Assembly (NCBI GenBank): GCA_019113825.1
Contig: DXGR01000111.1
Span: 1 to 64,000 of the forward strand
Length of the DNA: 64,000 bases
Source: Candidatus Stackebrandtia excrementipullorum
GTDB taxonomy: Bacteria; Actinomycetota; Actinomycetes; Mycobacteriales; Micromonosporaceae
Direction: 5' to 3'
Under the pieces are notes generated by a model. It was given only the letters and a program-made list of their open reading frames with translations, made no database searches and was not told the DNA's origin. Below, in pieces: positions 34,366-43,736 of the stretch. The number at the start of each line of letters is the position of its first letter. The first letter of the stretch is position 1. Position numbers and translations under genes: made by a program.

Positions 34366-35280
34366 GTGGAACTAGACGGTCCGGAATCCCACGCCATGGA
34401 AGATGTTTCGGCGAACCCGGAACGCGCGGCTGCGTTCTTCGACGTTGACAACACGCTTGTCCACGGTGCGTCGATCTATTGGTTTGCGCGGGGTTTGGCG
34501 TCGCGGAGATTTTTCAACAGTCGCGATCTGCTGAGATTCGCCTGGCAGCAGGCCCGATTTCGGATGCAGGGCGAAAACCATGATCACATAGCGCAGATCA
34601 AGGCCTCGGCGTTGGCTTTCGTCGCCGGCCGCGAGGTCGCCGAGATCGTCGCGTTGGGCGAGGAGATCTTCGACGACACGATCGAGGCGCGGATCTGGGC
34701 GGGAACTCAGGCATTGGCCGACGCGCACCTTGCCGCCGGGCAACGTGTGTGGTTGGTGACGGCCACCCCGGTGGAGCTGGCGGCGATCATCGCCCGTCGT
34801 CTTGGGTTCACCGGAGCGATCGGAACCGTTGGCGAGGTTGAGGACGGGCATTACACCGGTCGGTTGGTCAGCGACATCATGCATGGCCCGGCCAAAGCCG
34901 AGGCCATCCGCGAACTTGCGGTCCGGGAAGGGCTCGATCTCTCGCTGTGCACGGCGTACAGCGATTCGAGTAATGACCTCCCGATGTTGTCGACCGTCGG
35001 ACACGCCGTGGCGATCAACCCCGACCAGGCGTTGCGCCGCGAAGCTCGGGTACGTGGCTGGCAGGTGCGCGATTTCCGCACCGGGCGCAAGCTCACGCGA
35101 GTTGCGGTCCCCGCTGCCGCCGCTGCGGGGCTGGTGGCCGGTGCCGTGGCCACCGGAGCAGCCTGGCGGCGGAGACAGACCGCGTTGGCCGCCGCGCGCA
35201 ACAGCGCGGTGCCGCGTGACCGGCTCGCCGTCCGGGCCTCGACGCGTGCACGCCGCAGCTCGGTGCGTAACCGCGCGTAG
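34366..35280 (+). CDS. HAD-IB family hydrolase (SerB-like) with membrane segment
   Basis: This is a 304-aa HAD-IB phosphatase with motif I FFDVDNTLVHG, motif II VTATPVE and motif IV AYSDSSNDLPML. The C-terminus adds a hydrophobic Ala/Gly/Val segment near 245-265, then a basic Arg-rich tail, suggesting membrane attachment. Related actinobacterial proteins act as phosphatases or lysophospholipid enzymes, but no substrate is evident. The gene follows rsbN, as in Streptomyces. The start is GTG at 34366, or ATG at 34396. Confidence 0.87.
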   Translation: MELDGPESHAMEDVSANPERAAAFFDVDNTLVHGASIYWFARGLASRRFFNSRDLLRFAWQQARFRMQGENHDHIAQIKASALAFVAGREVAEIVALGEEIFDDTIEARIWAGTQALADAHLAAGQRVWLVTATPVELAAIIARRLGFTGAIGTVGEVEDGHYTGRLVSDIMHGPAKAEAIRELAVREGLDLSLCTAYSDSSNDLPMLSTVGHAVAINPDQALRREARVRGWQVRDFRTGRKLTRVAVPAAAAAGLVAGAVATGAAWRRRQTALAAARNSAVPRDRLAVRASTRARRSSVRNRA

Positions 35281-35321
35281 ATCCCCGCCGTGCCGTCCGT
35301 CGGTGGCGAGAAGCCTCTGTC

Positions 35322-36167
35322 GTGGGCGCTACGGTCATTGATGTGAGAAAGACCGACACGACGCCCGTCATCATGGGCGTGTTGAACGTGACCCCCGATT
35401 CGTTCAGCGACGGTGGAAGGTTCGTCGACCCCGACGACGCGGTCGACCGAGGCCTGTCGTTGCGTCGCGACGGCGCAGACATGGTGGACGTCGGAGGTGA
35501 ATCGACGCGACCGGGCGCCGGTCGCGTTGACGCGGACGAGGAGGTCGCTCGCACTCGGGATGTGGTGCGGCGTCTGGCAGAGGCGGGGGTGTCGGTGAGT
35601 ATCGACACGACACGATCGACCGTGGCGGCGGCGGCAATCGATGCCGGTGCGACCGTCGTGAACGACGTATCGGGTGGGTTGGCGGACCCACGCATGTTGC
35701 CGTTGGCCGCCGATAAGGGCGTCACGATGGTGCTTATGCATTGGCGTGCACATTCGGCGACCATGGCCGATCACGCTCACTATGAAGACGTGGTCGCCGA
35801 AGTCGTGGACGAGCTGTCGGTTCGTATCGACGCTGCCCGCGCCGCCGGTGTCTCCGACGACCGCATCGTGGTGGACCCCGGCCTCTGTTTCGCCAAACGA
35901 GCCGAACACAACTGGACTTTGGCGGCTCACCTGGATCGGTTGCAGGCGTTGGGGTACCCCGTGCTGTTCGGGGCGTCCCGCAAGTCGTACCTGGGGGCGT
36001 TGTTGTCGGAGAACGGGCGACCTCGTCCGGCTCCGGACCGTGACGCCGCGACGCTGGCCACGTCGCTGTTGGCGTTTCAGAACGGGGTCTGGGGCGTGCG
36101 GGTGCACGATGTGCGCGGCACCGCGGACGCGCGGGCCGTGTGGCAGGCGACGCGCCGCGCCAGGTAA
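35322..36167 (+). CDS. folP: dihydropteroate synthase
   Basis: This 281-aa enzyme joins 4-aminobenzoate to hydroxymethyl-dihydropterin pyrophosphate, and is the sulfonamide target. Signature motifs are MGVLNVTPDSFSDGG, DVGGESTRPGA and VNDVSGG; ligand-binding motifs VDPGLCFAK and FGASRKSYLG are also present. An alternative start, GTG at 35343, follows TACGGT by 7 nt and would be leaderless, and it shortens the protein by 7 aa. It heads the folP-folB-folK-DUF3180 operon. Confidence 0.96.
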   Translation: MGATVIDVRKTDTTPVIMGVLNVTPDSFSDGGRFVDPDDAVDRGLSLRRDGADMVDVGGESTRPGAGRVDADEEVARTRDVVRRLAEAGVSVSIDTTRSTVAAAAIDAGATVVNDVSGGLADPRMLPLAADKGVTMVLMHWRAHSATMADHAHYEDVVAEVVDELSVRIDAARAAGVSDDRIVVDPGLCFAKRAEHNWTLAAHLDRLQALGYPVLFGASRKSYLGALLSENGRPRPAPDRDAATLATSLLAFQNGVWGVRVHDVRGTADARAVWQATRRAR

Positions 36168-36204
36168 CCGCGTGGCGCCGTCACGCCTGCCGTACCGTGA
36201 CACT

Positions 36205-36576
36205 GTGGCGGACCAACCCGACCGAATCACCCTGACAGGACTGCGCGTTCACGCTCACCACGGTGTGTACGAGTCTGAGCGGCTCACAGGTCAGGAGTTC
36301 ATCATCGACGTCACGTTGCACGTGGACGCGTCACAGGCGGCGAAGAGCGACGACATCAACGACACGGTTCATTACGGCAAGCTTGCGGAATCACTGGTGC
36401 ATCTGGTGTCCGGTGCCGAAGTCAACCTGTTGGAGACTCTGGCCGAACGCATCGCCACTGCGTGCTTGAGCGATCCGATGGTGGGAACGGTCGACGTGAC
36501 GGTTCACAAGCCGCAAGCGCCGATTCCCTACAGCTTCACCGATGTGTCGGTGAGCATTACTCGGAGGCGAACGTGA
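36205..36576 (+). CDS. folB: dihydroneopterin aldolase
   Basis: This 123-aa enzyme of folate synthesis has the conserved LRVHAHHGVYESERLTGQ start and DVTLHVD, as well as HYGKLAE and LLETLAERIA. VTVHKPQAPIPYSFTDVSV closes the domain. The start is GTG. Its stop overlaps the folK GTG (GTGA), so the two are translationally coupled. Confidence 0.95.
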   Translation: MADQPDRITLTGLRVHAHHGVYESERLTGQEFIIDVTLHVDASQAAKSDDINDTVHYGKLAESLVHLVSGAEVNLLETLAERIATACLSDPMVGTVDVTVHKPQAPIPYSFTDVSVSITRRRT

Positions 36577-37091
36577 CCACGGTGGTACTCAGCCTCGGGG
36601 CCAATCTCGGCGACCGCAGGAAGGCTCTTCTGACGGCCGTTCGGTCTTTGAAACCGGACAACGTCTCCGAGGTGTACGAGACACCTCCTTGGGGAGACGA
36701 CGAGCAGCCGACGTACTACAACGTCGCGTGTATCGCGACGGCGGACAGGTCGGCGACGGAGTGGCTGGAGGTCGCCGACGCCTGTGAACGTGCCGCCGGT
36801 CGTATCCGTGACCCGGATCGTCGCTTCGGTCCTCGGGTTCTGGACGTCGACATCGTGGCCGCATGGAGCGCATCGGGTGAGCCTGTTTTTTGCACCGATC
36901 CCCGACTGACGCTCCCTCACCCCCGGGCACATCTGCGCGCATTTGTGCTGGTGCCGTGGTTGTCGATAGACGCGACGGCGGCGATACCGGGCAAAGGGCG
37001 GGTCCGAGACCTGTTGCGCGACCGGGGGCTGGCCGCGGATGCCCGCACCCTTAGGCGGGTGGGCGGGCTAGAGTCGGGACACGATGCCTGA
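36573..37091 (+). CDS. folK: 2-amino-4-hydroxy-6-hydroxymethyldihydropteridine pyrophosphokinase
   Basis: This 172-aa kinase activates the pterin for FolP. Motifs are LSLGANLGDRR at the N-terminus, YETPPWG, FGPRVLDVDIV (metal-binding DVD) and LPHPRAHLRAFVLVP. It starts at GTG 36573 with CGGAGG upstream and overlaps folB by 4 nt and the DUF3180 gene by 8 nt. Confidence 0.95.
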   Translation: MTTVVLSLGANLGDRRKALLTAVRSLKPDNVSEVYETPPWGDDEQPTYYNVACIATADRSATEWLEVADACERAAGRIRDPDRRFGPRVLDVDIVAAWSASGEPVFCTDPRLTLPHPRAHLRAFVLVPWLSIDATAAIPGKGRVRDLLRDRGLAADARTLRRVGGLESGHDA

Positions 37092-37614
37092 GCAGAACGA
37101 GCCGACCGAACCCGATGGGCCGCAGCCGTCCCTGAAGCCGACGACACTCTCGACACTGTTTGTCGCCGGATTGGCGACGGCGGCGCTCATGCTCATCCTT
37201 GCCACCCGTTATTACGAGTACTTTCCGACGATGTCCTGGTTCACGCCGGTACTGCTGATCGCAGTGGCGGTCCTGCTGGTCTACCTGGCCCGGCACACCA
37301 AATCCCGCATCGAACGAAAGCCCGGCTACGACCCGGTGGAACCGTTGCTGTTTGCACGGTTCGCCGCGCTGGCAAAGGCATGCGCCGTCGGGGGCGCCGT
37401 CATGGCGGGAGCCTATGGCGGCCTGTTGGTGTACACCACCGCGCAACGGCGGTTGGCCGCTGCTGCAGCGGATCTACCCGTGGTCGCTTTCGGAATGGGC
37501 GTCTGCCTGGTATTGGTGGCAGCTGCGATGTGGCTGGAACATTCCTGTCGGATACCGCCCGAAGACGAGGAGTCCGACGAGCGGTCGACCGGCGACGGCG
37601 CGTCTCACGCATAG
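37084..37614 (+). CDS. DUF3180 membrane protein
   Basis: This is a 176-aa protein with four hydrophobic helices at about residues 26-41, 51-70, 95-115 and 130-148. The soluble C-terminal tail is acidic. It matches DUF3180, a family found after folK in most actinobacteria. Its function is unknown. It overlaps folK by 8 nt and closes the folate operon. Confidence 0.88.
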   Translation: MPEQNEPTEPDGPQPSLKPTTLSTLFVAGLATAALMLILATRYYEYFPTMSWFTPVLLIAVAVLLVYLARHTKSRIERKPGYDPVEPLLFARFAALAKACAVGGAVMAGAYGGLLVYTTAQRRLAAAAADLPVVAFGMGVCLVLVAAAMWLEHSCRIPPEDEESDERSTGDGASHA

Positions 37615-37780
37615 GCCCGAGTTCGCCGAAATCTTTCACCTCCGGTGTGACCGGTGCGTGACGTTGTTGTGAAACCCTCACACTCAAGGGCCGCCACCGG
37701 ATCGTCGGATCCACGTTAGGCCCTGACAAGCACGTGACCCCGCTGCGAACGACCGGGCGGGAACCGCGGCGCGACCGACG

Positions 37781-38941
37781 ATGACCGCACACGGTGAGGT
37801 GACCTCGAGCATGTCCATGAACTACGCCGCCGGGTTCGACGCCGACCAAGCAGACACCGAGGACCACACCGGCCCCGACAGGCTCGGGATTCACATCCTG
37901 TGGGAAGCCCTGTTGGCCTTGGCGTTCGCGGGCGCCCTGTTCCTGCTGTACCGCGGAGAGTCGGTACTGGCGACGTCGGAGGGCCGCGATTCGGCGATCA
38001 CGGCACTGGTGCCGCTTCTGTTGCTGGGAACGGCGATGGCGGCTTCGTTCCGTGTCGGAGCCGTGAACCTTGCCGCTGGTGGCATCGCCGTTCTGGCAGC
38101 GGCCACGTTTTCCGCGAACACCGATCGAGGACTCGCGGTCGCCCTGTTGGCGGCCGTTGGGCTCGCGTTGGCCTGCGGCCTCGTATTGGCGATCCTTGTG
38201 GTCGTGTTGCAGGCCCCGGGCTGGTTGGCGTCGGCGGGAGTGGCGGCGGTGGCGTGGCTGTGGGCGTTCGAGCACGTCAACCTGGCGCAACTGTCGCCGG
38301 ACCCGTTTGCTTCGCTGCCGGTGTCGACGGCGTGGATTTGGCTCATCGCCGTTGCCGCACTGTCGATTTTCGGTGGCGTCGTGGGGGCGCTGAACGGTTG
38401 GCGAAACAGGTTCGGGGCGTGCCGGGATACGCCTGTCAATGCACACGACGTGAAGACGAAAAGCGTGACGGCCGCGGCCTTGACGGGTTCGGCGGTGTTG
38501 TCGGGCATGGCCGGTGTGTGGGTGGTGTGGACCGCTTCCGACGGGGCCGCGGTCATGACCGGGCTGGACCCGTTGTTGGTCGGTGTTTTCCCGATTGCGG
38601 CGGTCTTGCTCGGTGGGACGAGTGTTCTCGGTCGACGCGGCGGCATCCTCGGGACGGTACTGGCGTCGCTGTTGTTGATGACGCTGCTGTTGCTGCATCA
38701 GACCCGGGAGTGGGATTTTGACCCGTTGTGGACGTTGCTGGCCGCCGTCGGGGTGGGCATTGTCGTCACTCGCCTGGTGGAGGCTTTCGGTACTCCGGCC
38801 GAGCCGTCGGTCAAATCGTCGAACAGTGACATGACCACGTTCGACATGGGCGCAGGCATGGTCCCGACACAACCGACGGTCGGGTACGACGCCGCCGACA
38901 TCGACCCGTATCGACGACCTGATTTCGATGGACACCACTGA
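37781..38941 (+). CDS. RbsC-like ABC permease homolog 1
   Basis: This 386-aa multi-pass protein belongs to the branched-chain amino acid/ribose permease fold (BPD_transp_2). Typical motifs are GAVNLAAGGIAVLAAATF and the loop VLLGGTSVLGRRGGILGT. A soluble tail of about 60 aa follows. No ATPase or binding-protein gene is adjacent. A second homolog follows, so the two may form a heterodimer with an unlinked ATPase, or have another role. Confidence 0.82.
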   Translation: MTAHGEVTSSMSMNYAAGFDADQADTEDHTGPDRLGIHILWEALLALAFAGALFLLYRGESVLATSEGRDSAITALVPLLLLGTAMAASFRVGAVNLAAGGIAVLAAATFSANTDRGLAVALLAAVGLALACGLVLAILVVVLQAPGWLASAGVAAVAWLWAFEHVNLAQLSPDPFASLPVSTAWIWLIAVAALSIFGGVVGALNGWRNRFGACRDTPVNAHDVKTKSVTAAALTGSAVLSGMAGVWVVWTASDGAAVMTGLDPLLVGVFPIAAVLLGGTSVLGRRGGILGTVLASLLLMTLLLLHQTREWDFDPLWTLLAAVGVGIVVTRLVEAFGTPAEPSVKSSNSDMTTFDMGAGMVPTQPTVGYDAADIDPYRRPDFDGHH

Positions 38942-39020
38942 TTCGGCACGCTGTGCAACCCACCATGTTGGTGTGAGCGGGATATGTTGTGCGAGTCAGC
39001 CGTGGAAAGAGATGATCTGC

Positions 39021-40562
39021 ATGACCAACGACCCTTCAGCGTCGCAGGCGCCCGACCCGACGGCCGTCAATCCGCCGGGTGTCGAATACCCTCCACTGTT
39101 CGGACCGCCTCCACCTGGCGATACCGATGGCGCCGCCGCCCCCACACCCACGCGGTCACATCGGACCCTGGACCGTGGGTGGCCCAACCTTGTCTGGGAC
39201 GGGGTGCTGCTGTTCGTGGTCTTGGCGGCCGTGGTCGTCATGGTCGCCAAGGACGGATTCTCCGGCGGTCTCGACCCCCTGCATCTCGTGAACACGGCTC
39301 CGCTCTTGATCCTCGCCATGGCGCTGGGTGCGTCGATGCGTGTCGGGACGGTCAACCTCGCGGTCGCACATATAGCAGTGGCCGCCGTCTTTATCTATCC
39401 GCAGGTGGTTCCTTACGGAGAGGCTTTTGCCTGGCTGGCCGTTCTCGGGGCGACGGCGCTTACCGGTGTCGTCATCGCGCTCGCGGTAGTTCTACTTCGT
39501 ACTCCGGCGTGGGCGGTGAGCCTGTTCATGGCCGTGGCGCTGACCATGGTGTTCCAGTTGCTGAGGTCGTCCGGCGACTACGGTGTTTCCCAGACACAGT
39601 TGATGATGACCCCGGGCTTGGCATGGGGTGTGATGGGTGTGGTGGCTCTTGCGTCTGTCGTCGGCGGTGCTGTCGCGATGGTGCCGTCTGTGAGGCGCCT
39701 CCAGCTGCGCGCGTCTCAATCGGTGGAGCAGACCGGCCGCAGCACACCCGCGACCGCGTTCACCATCATCGGGGCACTCGCCCTGTCAGGCGCCCTCGCC
39801 GGGGCTGCCGGCATTCTGAGCATGGCGCCGGGCGGCATGTATTTCCAAGCGAACGGCCGGGAGCTCCTTTACCTGTGCATGGCGTTGGCCATCCTGCTGT
39901 TTGGTGGGACCTCGGCGCGAGGAGGCCGTGGTGGTGTCATCGGTACGTTGTGCGCCACGATCCTGTTTTACGTGACCGGATCTATTGTCGATGCCTTGAT
40001 CACGGGATGGATAAGCGGTTTCGTGGCCATCTTGGGTTTCCTGTTGGTGGGAATGATCGTCAGCCGCGTTCTCGGTGGCGGACCACGTGACCGGGTCGAC
40101 GATGTGAAGTCGGAACCGACGTACGACACGTCGGCGGACGTTCCGGTTCACGAACCCGAACCGGAACCGTCGCCTCTGATGCCGCAGGAGCATGGATTCG
40201 CGCAGACCCTGCCGGACCGTTCCGCACCGCCTGCCCCGGTCGACGACGCCGCTCTGCAGCAGTACTGGCCGGTCGACCCGGCCCCCGGGCAGGTTTCGTC
40301 GCACTCGTCGACGGTCGACCCGGTCCCCGGGCCGCCGACTGTGCCTGCCCCCTCGGTGGTGTCGCAGCAGCCGCCCCCGATCACCGAGCAGCAGCCGCCC
40401 GTTGTGCCGGACGCCGCACCCCACACCGAAGCCGAGACCGTCGATCTCCACTCTGCGACGGCGCGGCCGATTTCGCCGGCGGCCGCCGAGTCGGCCCCGC
40501 CCGGCTTCGAGCAGATGGAACCGCCGCCGGACCCGTACCAGTACCGGCCTCCGGCTCAATAG
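39021..40562 (+). CDS. RbsC-like ABC permease homolog 2 with Pro-rich ends
   Basis: This is a 513-aa protein. Its N-terminal 55 aa are rich in Pro and Ala. The permease fold spans about 60-360 (GASMRVGTVNLAVAHIAVAAVF, then LLFGGTSARGGRGGVIGT). A long tail rich in Pro, Glu and Val fills residues 370-513. The ATG at 39021 follows GGAAAGAG by 9 nt. It lies 79 nt after homolog 1 and is followed by a hairpin terminator. The Pro-rich tail is unusual for transport permeases and suggests protein-protein contacts. Confidence 0.8.
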   Translation: MTNDPSASQAPDPTAVNPPGVEYPPLFGPPPPGDTDGAAAPTPTRSHRTLDRGWPNLVWDGVLLFVVLAAVVVMVAKDGFSGGLDPLHLVNTAPLLILAMALGASMRVGTVNLAVAHIAVAAVFIYPQVVPYGEAFAWLAVLGATALTGVVIALAVVLLRTPAWAVSLFMAVALTMVFQLLRSSGDYGVSQTQLMMTPGLAWGVMGVVALASVVGGAVAMVPSVRRLQLRASQSVEQTGRSTPATAFTIIGALALSGALAGAAGILSMAPGGMYFQANGRELLYLCMALAILLFGGTSARGGRGGVIGTLCATILFYVTGSIVDALITGWISGFVAILGFLLVGMIVSRVLGGGPRDRVDDVKSEPTYDTSADVPVHEPEPEPSPLMPQEHGFAQTLPDRSAPPAPVDDAALQQYWPVDPAPGQVSSHSSTVDPVPGPPTVPAPSVVSQQPPPITEQQPPVVPDAAPHTEAETVDLHSATARPISPAAAESAPPGFEQMEPPPDPYQYRPPAQ

Positions 40563-40629
40563 CAACGGGGCCGGTTCACCGGTTACGGACGACGCCGGAG
40601 CCGATCCCCGTGTAATGCACGAGTAGTAC

Positions 40630-40666
40630 GCGGTGACCTGCCCGAGGAAACGATGCAGGTCACCGC
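40630..40666 (+). terminator. terminator hairpin of permease pair
   Basis: A perfect 12-bp inverted repeat (GCGGTGACCTGC and complement, 13-nt loop) starts 68 nt after the second permease gene. Confidence 0.65.
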
Positions 40667-41332
40667 CTTCGCCCGGTCTTACCGCCGAGGTTGTCGCCGA
40701 AGCCGATGAGGGCGCACCGCCGTCAACGCGGTCGGGCACCGCCGCTTCGACATGGGGCTACCGGACATCGAATGCCTCACTTCGACGGGCCCCGTCAAGG
40801 CGAGGTGCGCTGTTTCCGACACGATGGTCTTCGCAGGTCACCACTTTCGACCACAACGCCGACGTTGTGAGGGTTCTCATCGCACCAGCCAGAAGGTTTT
40901 CCTCCTCACGGCAGGCGACCATCGCGGTCTTGTCATCGCAGTGTTGCCGCCTGCCCGTCACTCGTATCGCACGAACGTCATCGACCCTTGACCGGTAACC
41001 GTCTCCCGCACCGTGTCCGCACTGGGGCGATGGAATTCGTCGACCGCGCGGAAACGTGACGTGCTCGCTCCGGCCGGCGATAACATGTCCAACATCGACA
41101 TTGTCGGTTGCCTGTACCTGTTTGAGCGCCGCGTCAACTCGCTCCTCCGTCGAACTTCAACGGCCCCCGGGCCGTGGCCGTCGCGGCGGGGACGTCCCCA
41201 CCGCTGTCACAGCACCGCTGCGGGCTCGGCGGTGTTCACCGTGACTGTTGATCAAGGTGGGATATCGGCGAACCCATACGGTTCCGCGTTTGCGCCTTTG
41301 TGGAGGCAAAATTCGGGCCGGGCACCGTGCGG
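40667..41332. other. gene-free region where parA/parB could be expected
   Basis: In 666 bases between convergent genes no frame resembles a known protein. A minus-strand frame at 40758-40961 shows no family motif. In other actinobacteria the Ddl-like ligase and aminotransferase lie near parB and parA; no ParA Walker motif or ParB HTH is visible here. Confidence 0.5.
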
Positions 41333-42304
41333 TCAGGTGGCCAGCGCCCGCCGAATCATGCCGGCCAATAGAACGCCGAGGTCGAGCCCGGCGGCTTCGA
41401 CGGACATCGGGAACAGCGACGTCTCCGTCATGCCCGGCACAACATTCGCCTCCAACACCTGGGTGGCGCCCGATGCATCGACGATGAGGTCGATCCGCGA
41501 GAGGTCGCGCAATCCCAATGCCTCGTAGGCGTCGATGGCGGCCCTGGAGACGGTATCGGCGGTATCGGAATCCAATCGTGCGGGCACATGCCAAGTGGTG
41601 GCACCGGGGTTGTATCGCGCGGCGTAGTCGTAGTCACCCGTGTTGGGCTCGATCTCCACGAAAGGGAGCGCCACCGGCCCCGTGTCGCCGTCGATGACAC
41701 CGACGGCGATATCGACACCGGGTGCAAGGCGCTCGACCAGAGCCACGTCGCCGTATGCGAAGCAGCCGACCATGGCGGCGGGAAGCTCGGTCTTCGCGTG
41801 CACCAGGTGGACGCCGAGCCCCGAGCCGCCGGCTGCCGGTTTGACGACCAGCGGTAGCCCGAGGCGTTCGGTGATGCGGTCGAGTAGAGGGCCCGCCCCG
41901 AGGTCGGAGAAGGTTTCACGTGGCAGCGCGATCCAATCGGGTGTGGTGACACCGGCTTCGGCCAGCAGCGCCTTTGCCGCCGGTTTGTCCCAGGCGCGGC
42001 GCGCGGACGCCGCGGACGGCCCCACATACGGGACGTCGATCAAATCAAGTATCGACCGGAGGGATCCGTCCTCACCGACGGCACCGTGCAAGGCGAACAC
42101 CACGGCGTCGGGCGGGTCGGCCACCAGGGCGGGAAGAAGCGAACCGTCGACGTCGCGTAGCTCCGCCGTGAGGCCGATCCTGGTGAGGGCGTCGGTGATG
42201 CGGCGCCCCGAGCGCAGCGAGACGTCCCGCTCGTAGGACAGTCCGCCCGCCAGCACGATTACCCGGGCATCGGCCAGGGAGTCGTCGATGTCCGTGTGCG
42301 TCAT
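41333..42304 (-). CDS. D-alanine-D-alanine ligase-like ATP-grasp enzyme
   Basis: This 323-aa enzyme has the Ddl fold: VLAGGLSYERDVSLRSG at the start, FALHGAVGEDGSL, LPLVVKPAAGGSGLGV (ATP-binding Lys), FVEIEPNTGDYDYAARYNPG and the metal site VLEANVVPGMTETSLFP. It differs from housekeeping Ddl (GSVGCT region altered) and is the second, oriC-linked copy seen in several actinobacteria. Its ATG overlaps the aminotransferase stop (ATGA). A dipeptide ligase using another amino acid is possible. Confidence 0.86.
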   Translation of the reverse strand: MTHTDIDDSLADARVIVLAGGLSYERDVSLRSGRRITDALTRIGLTAELRDVDGSLLPALVADPPDAVVFALHGAVGEDGSLRSILDLIDVPYVGPSAASARRAWDKPAAKALLAEAGVTTPDWIALPRETFSDLGAGPLLDRITERLGLPLVVKPAAGGSGLGVHLVHAKTELPAAMVGCFAYGDVALVERLAPGVDIAVGVIDGDTGPVALPFVEIEPNTGDYDYAARYNPGATTWHVPARLDSDTADTVSRAAIDAYEALGLRDLSRIDLIVDASGATQVLEANVVPGMTETSLFPMSVEAAGLDLGVLLAGMIRRALAT

Positions 42305-43542
42305 GCGCCGAACGTCTCTCGCAGACGGACGGCCGAATCGATGACACCGGCCAACCGTCGCACGCCCGCGTGGATACGTTCGACGCTGGGGAAGGAGAAG
42401 TTGAGCCGCATGTGACCGTGTCCCGAACCGTTGGCGTAAAACCCGGTGCCGGGGACGTAGGCGACGCGTTCGGCCAATGCCTGCGGCAACATCGCCTTCG
42501 AGTCGAGTCCGGGCGGCAGTTGCGCCCATACGAACAATCCGCCGCCGGGACGTGTCCACGTCATCTCCGACGGCATGACGTCGGCCAGCCCGGCGAGCAT
42601 TTCGTCGCGGCGTTCCTGGTAGAGCGTGCTGAACACCTTGACCTGTTGCCGCCACGGCATCGTCGTCAGGTAACGCGTCACGGCCGCCTGTGTCAACGCG
42701 GACGGACACAGGATCTGCGCCTCCGACGCGAGAACGAGTTTGTCACGCACCGCGGGCGGCGCCAGGACCCAGCCGACTCGCAGGCCGGCGGCGAACGTCT
42801 TGGAGAACGTGCCCAGGTAGACCACGCCGCCTCCGTCGCGTGCCCGCAGCGGCAGCGGCTGTCTCCCGTCAAAACTCAACATGCCGTAGGGGTCGTCCTC
42901 GACGATCAACAGACCGTGGCGTCGGCAGATGTCGAGAACCTGTTCACGTCGCTCGTCCGAAAGGGTCACACCCGTCGGGTTCTGATAGGTGGGAACGGTG
43001 TATAGGAACTTCGGGGGCCTGTCGCAGTCGGCAAGCGCCTCCTCGAGAGCCTCCGGTATCAGCCCGTCGTCGTCCATCGCGACGTGCTTGACCCGCGTCT
43101 GTGCCGCCTGAAAGACACCGAGTGCCCCGACGTAGGTGGGCCCCTCGGCGAGCACGATGTCGCCGGGATCGAGAAACACGGTCGCCAGAAGACTCAAACC
43201 CTGTTGTGCCCCCGCTGTCACGACGACGTCGTCGGGGGACGCCCCGGAGTCGGCGTCGATGCCCGACAGCGCCATGACACCACAGATTTCCTCGCGCAGC
43301 CGAGGTTGCCCTTGCCCGGGGCAATACAGCAGTGCCTCTGGCCCCTGTTCGTGCAGAAGCCGTGTGAACATCTTGCTCAGGTCTGGCATGGACAGTGCCG
43401 ACGTGTCGGGATTGCCACCGGCCAACGAGACCACTTCGGGGCGACTGGCGACGGCGAACAGTGCACGAATCTCGGACTGTGCCATCCCGTGTATGCGTGC
43501 TGCGTAGCGGTCGGTGTAATCGTCGAGCGTTGTACCGGACAC
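42301..43542 (-). CDS. class I/II PLP-dependent aminotransferase
   Basis: This 413-aa fold-type I aminotransferase has the PLP Lys in GTFSKTFAAGLRVGW, the Asp pair in VEDDPYGML and the PTYQNPTGV motif. It resembles 2-aminoadipate/aromatic aminotransferases (LysN/PLP MocR-like catalytic domain) without an HTH. The GTG at 43542 was chosen because GGGAGG lies 5 nt before it. It is coupled to the Ddl-like gene, so the pair may make and ligate one amino acid. Confidence 0.88.
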   Translation of the reverse strand: MSGTTLDDYTDRYAARIHGMAQSEIRALFAVASRPEVVSLAGGNPDTSALSMPDLSKMFTRLLHEQGPEALLYCPGQGQPRLREEICGVMALSGIDADSGASPDDVVVTAGAQQGLSLLATVFLDPGDIVLAEGPTYVGALGVFQAAQTRVKHVAMDDDGLIPEALEEALADCDRPPKFLYTVPTYQNPTGVTLSDERREQVLDICRRHGLLIVEDDPYGMLSFDGRQPLPLRARDGGGVVYLGTFSKTFAAGLRVGWVLAPPAVRDKLVLASEAQILCPSALTQAAVTRYLTTMPWRQQVKVFSTLYQERRDEMLAGLADVMPSEMTWTRPGGGLFVWAQLPPGLDSKAMLPQALAERVAYVPGTGFYANGSGHGHMRLNFSFPSVERIHAGVRRLAGVIDSAVRLRETFGA

Positions 43543-43736
43543 GTTGACCTCCCGAAGGCAGCGATATTGGGGAACGGTGACGGTCCAGGTCAGGGTACTT
43601 GCCGGTAACGGGGAAGCACGGTTTTGTTCCCGGCATGTGGCACGGCCGCGCACACGGTTGTGTGCCTCGGCGTGTGTTGCCCGAGGCTCCCGTTACCCGG
43701 AGATGCAGGAGTTTGCTCGATGATGACAAAAAGTGA

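Noticed and set aside
34851..36230. 459-aa minus-strand ORF
   Set aside because: It is antisense to the HAD-IB and folP genes and is low-complexity Arg/His-rich.
37400..38938. 512-aa minus-strand ORF
   Set aside because: It is antisense to the first permease, with Arg/Gln/His-rich shadow composition.
40758..40961. 67-aa minus-strand ORF in the gene-free gap
   Set aside because: No motif, ribosome-binding site or conserved context was seen.
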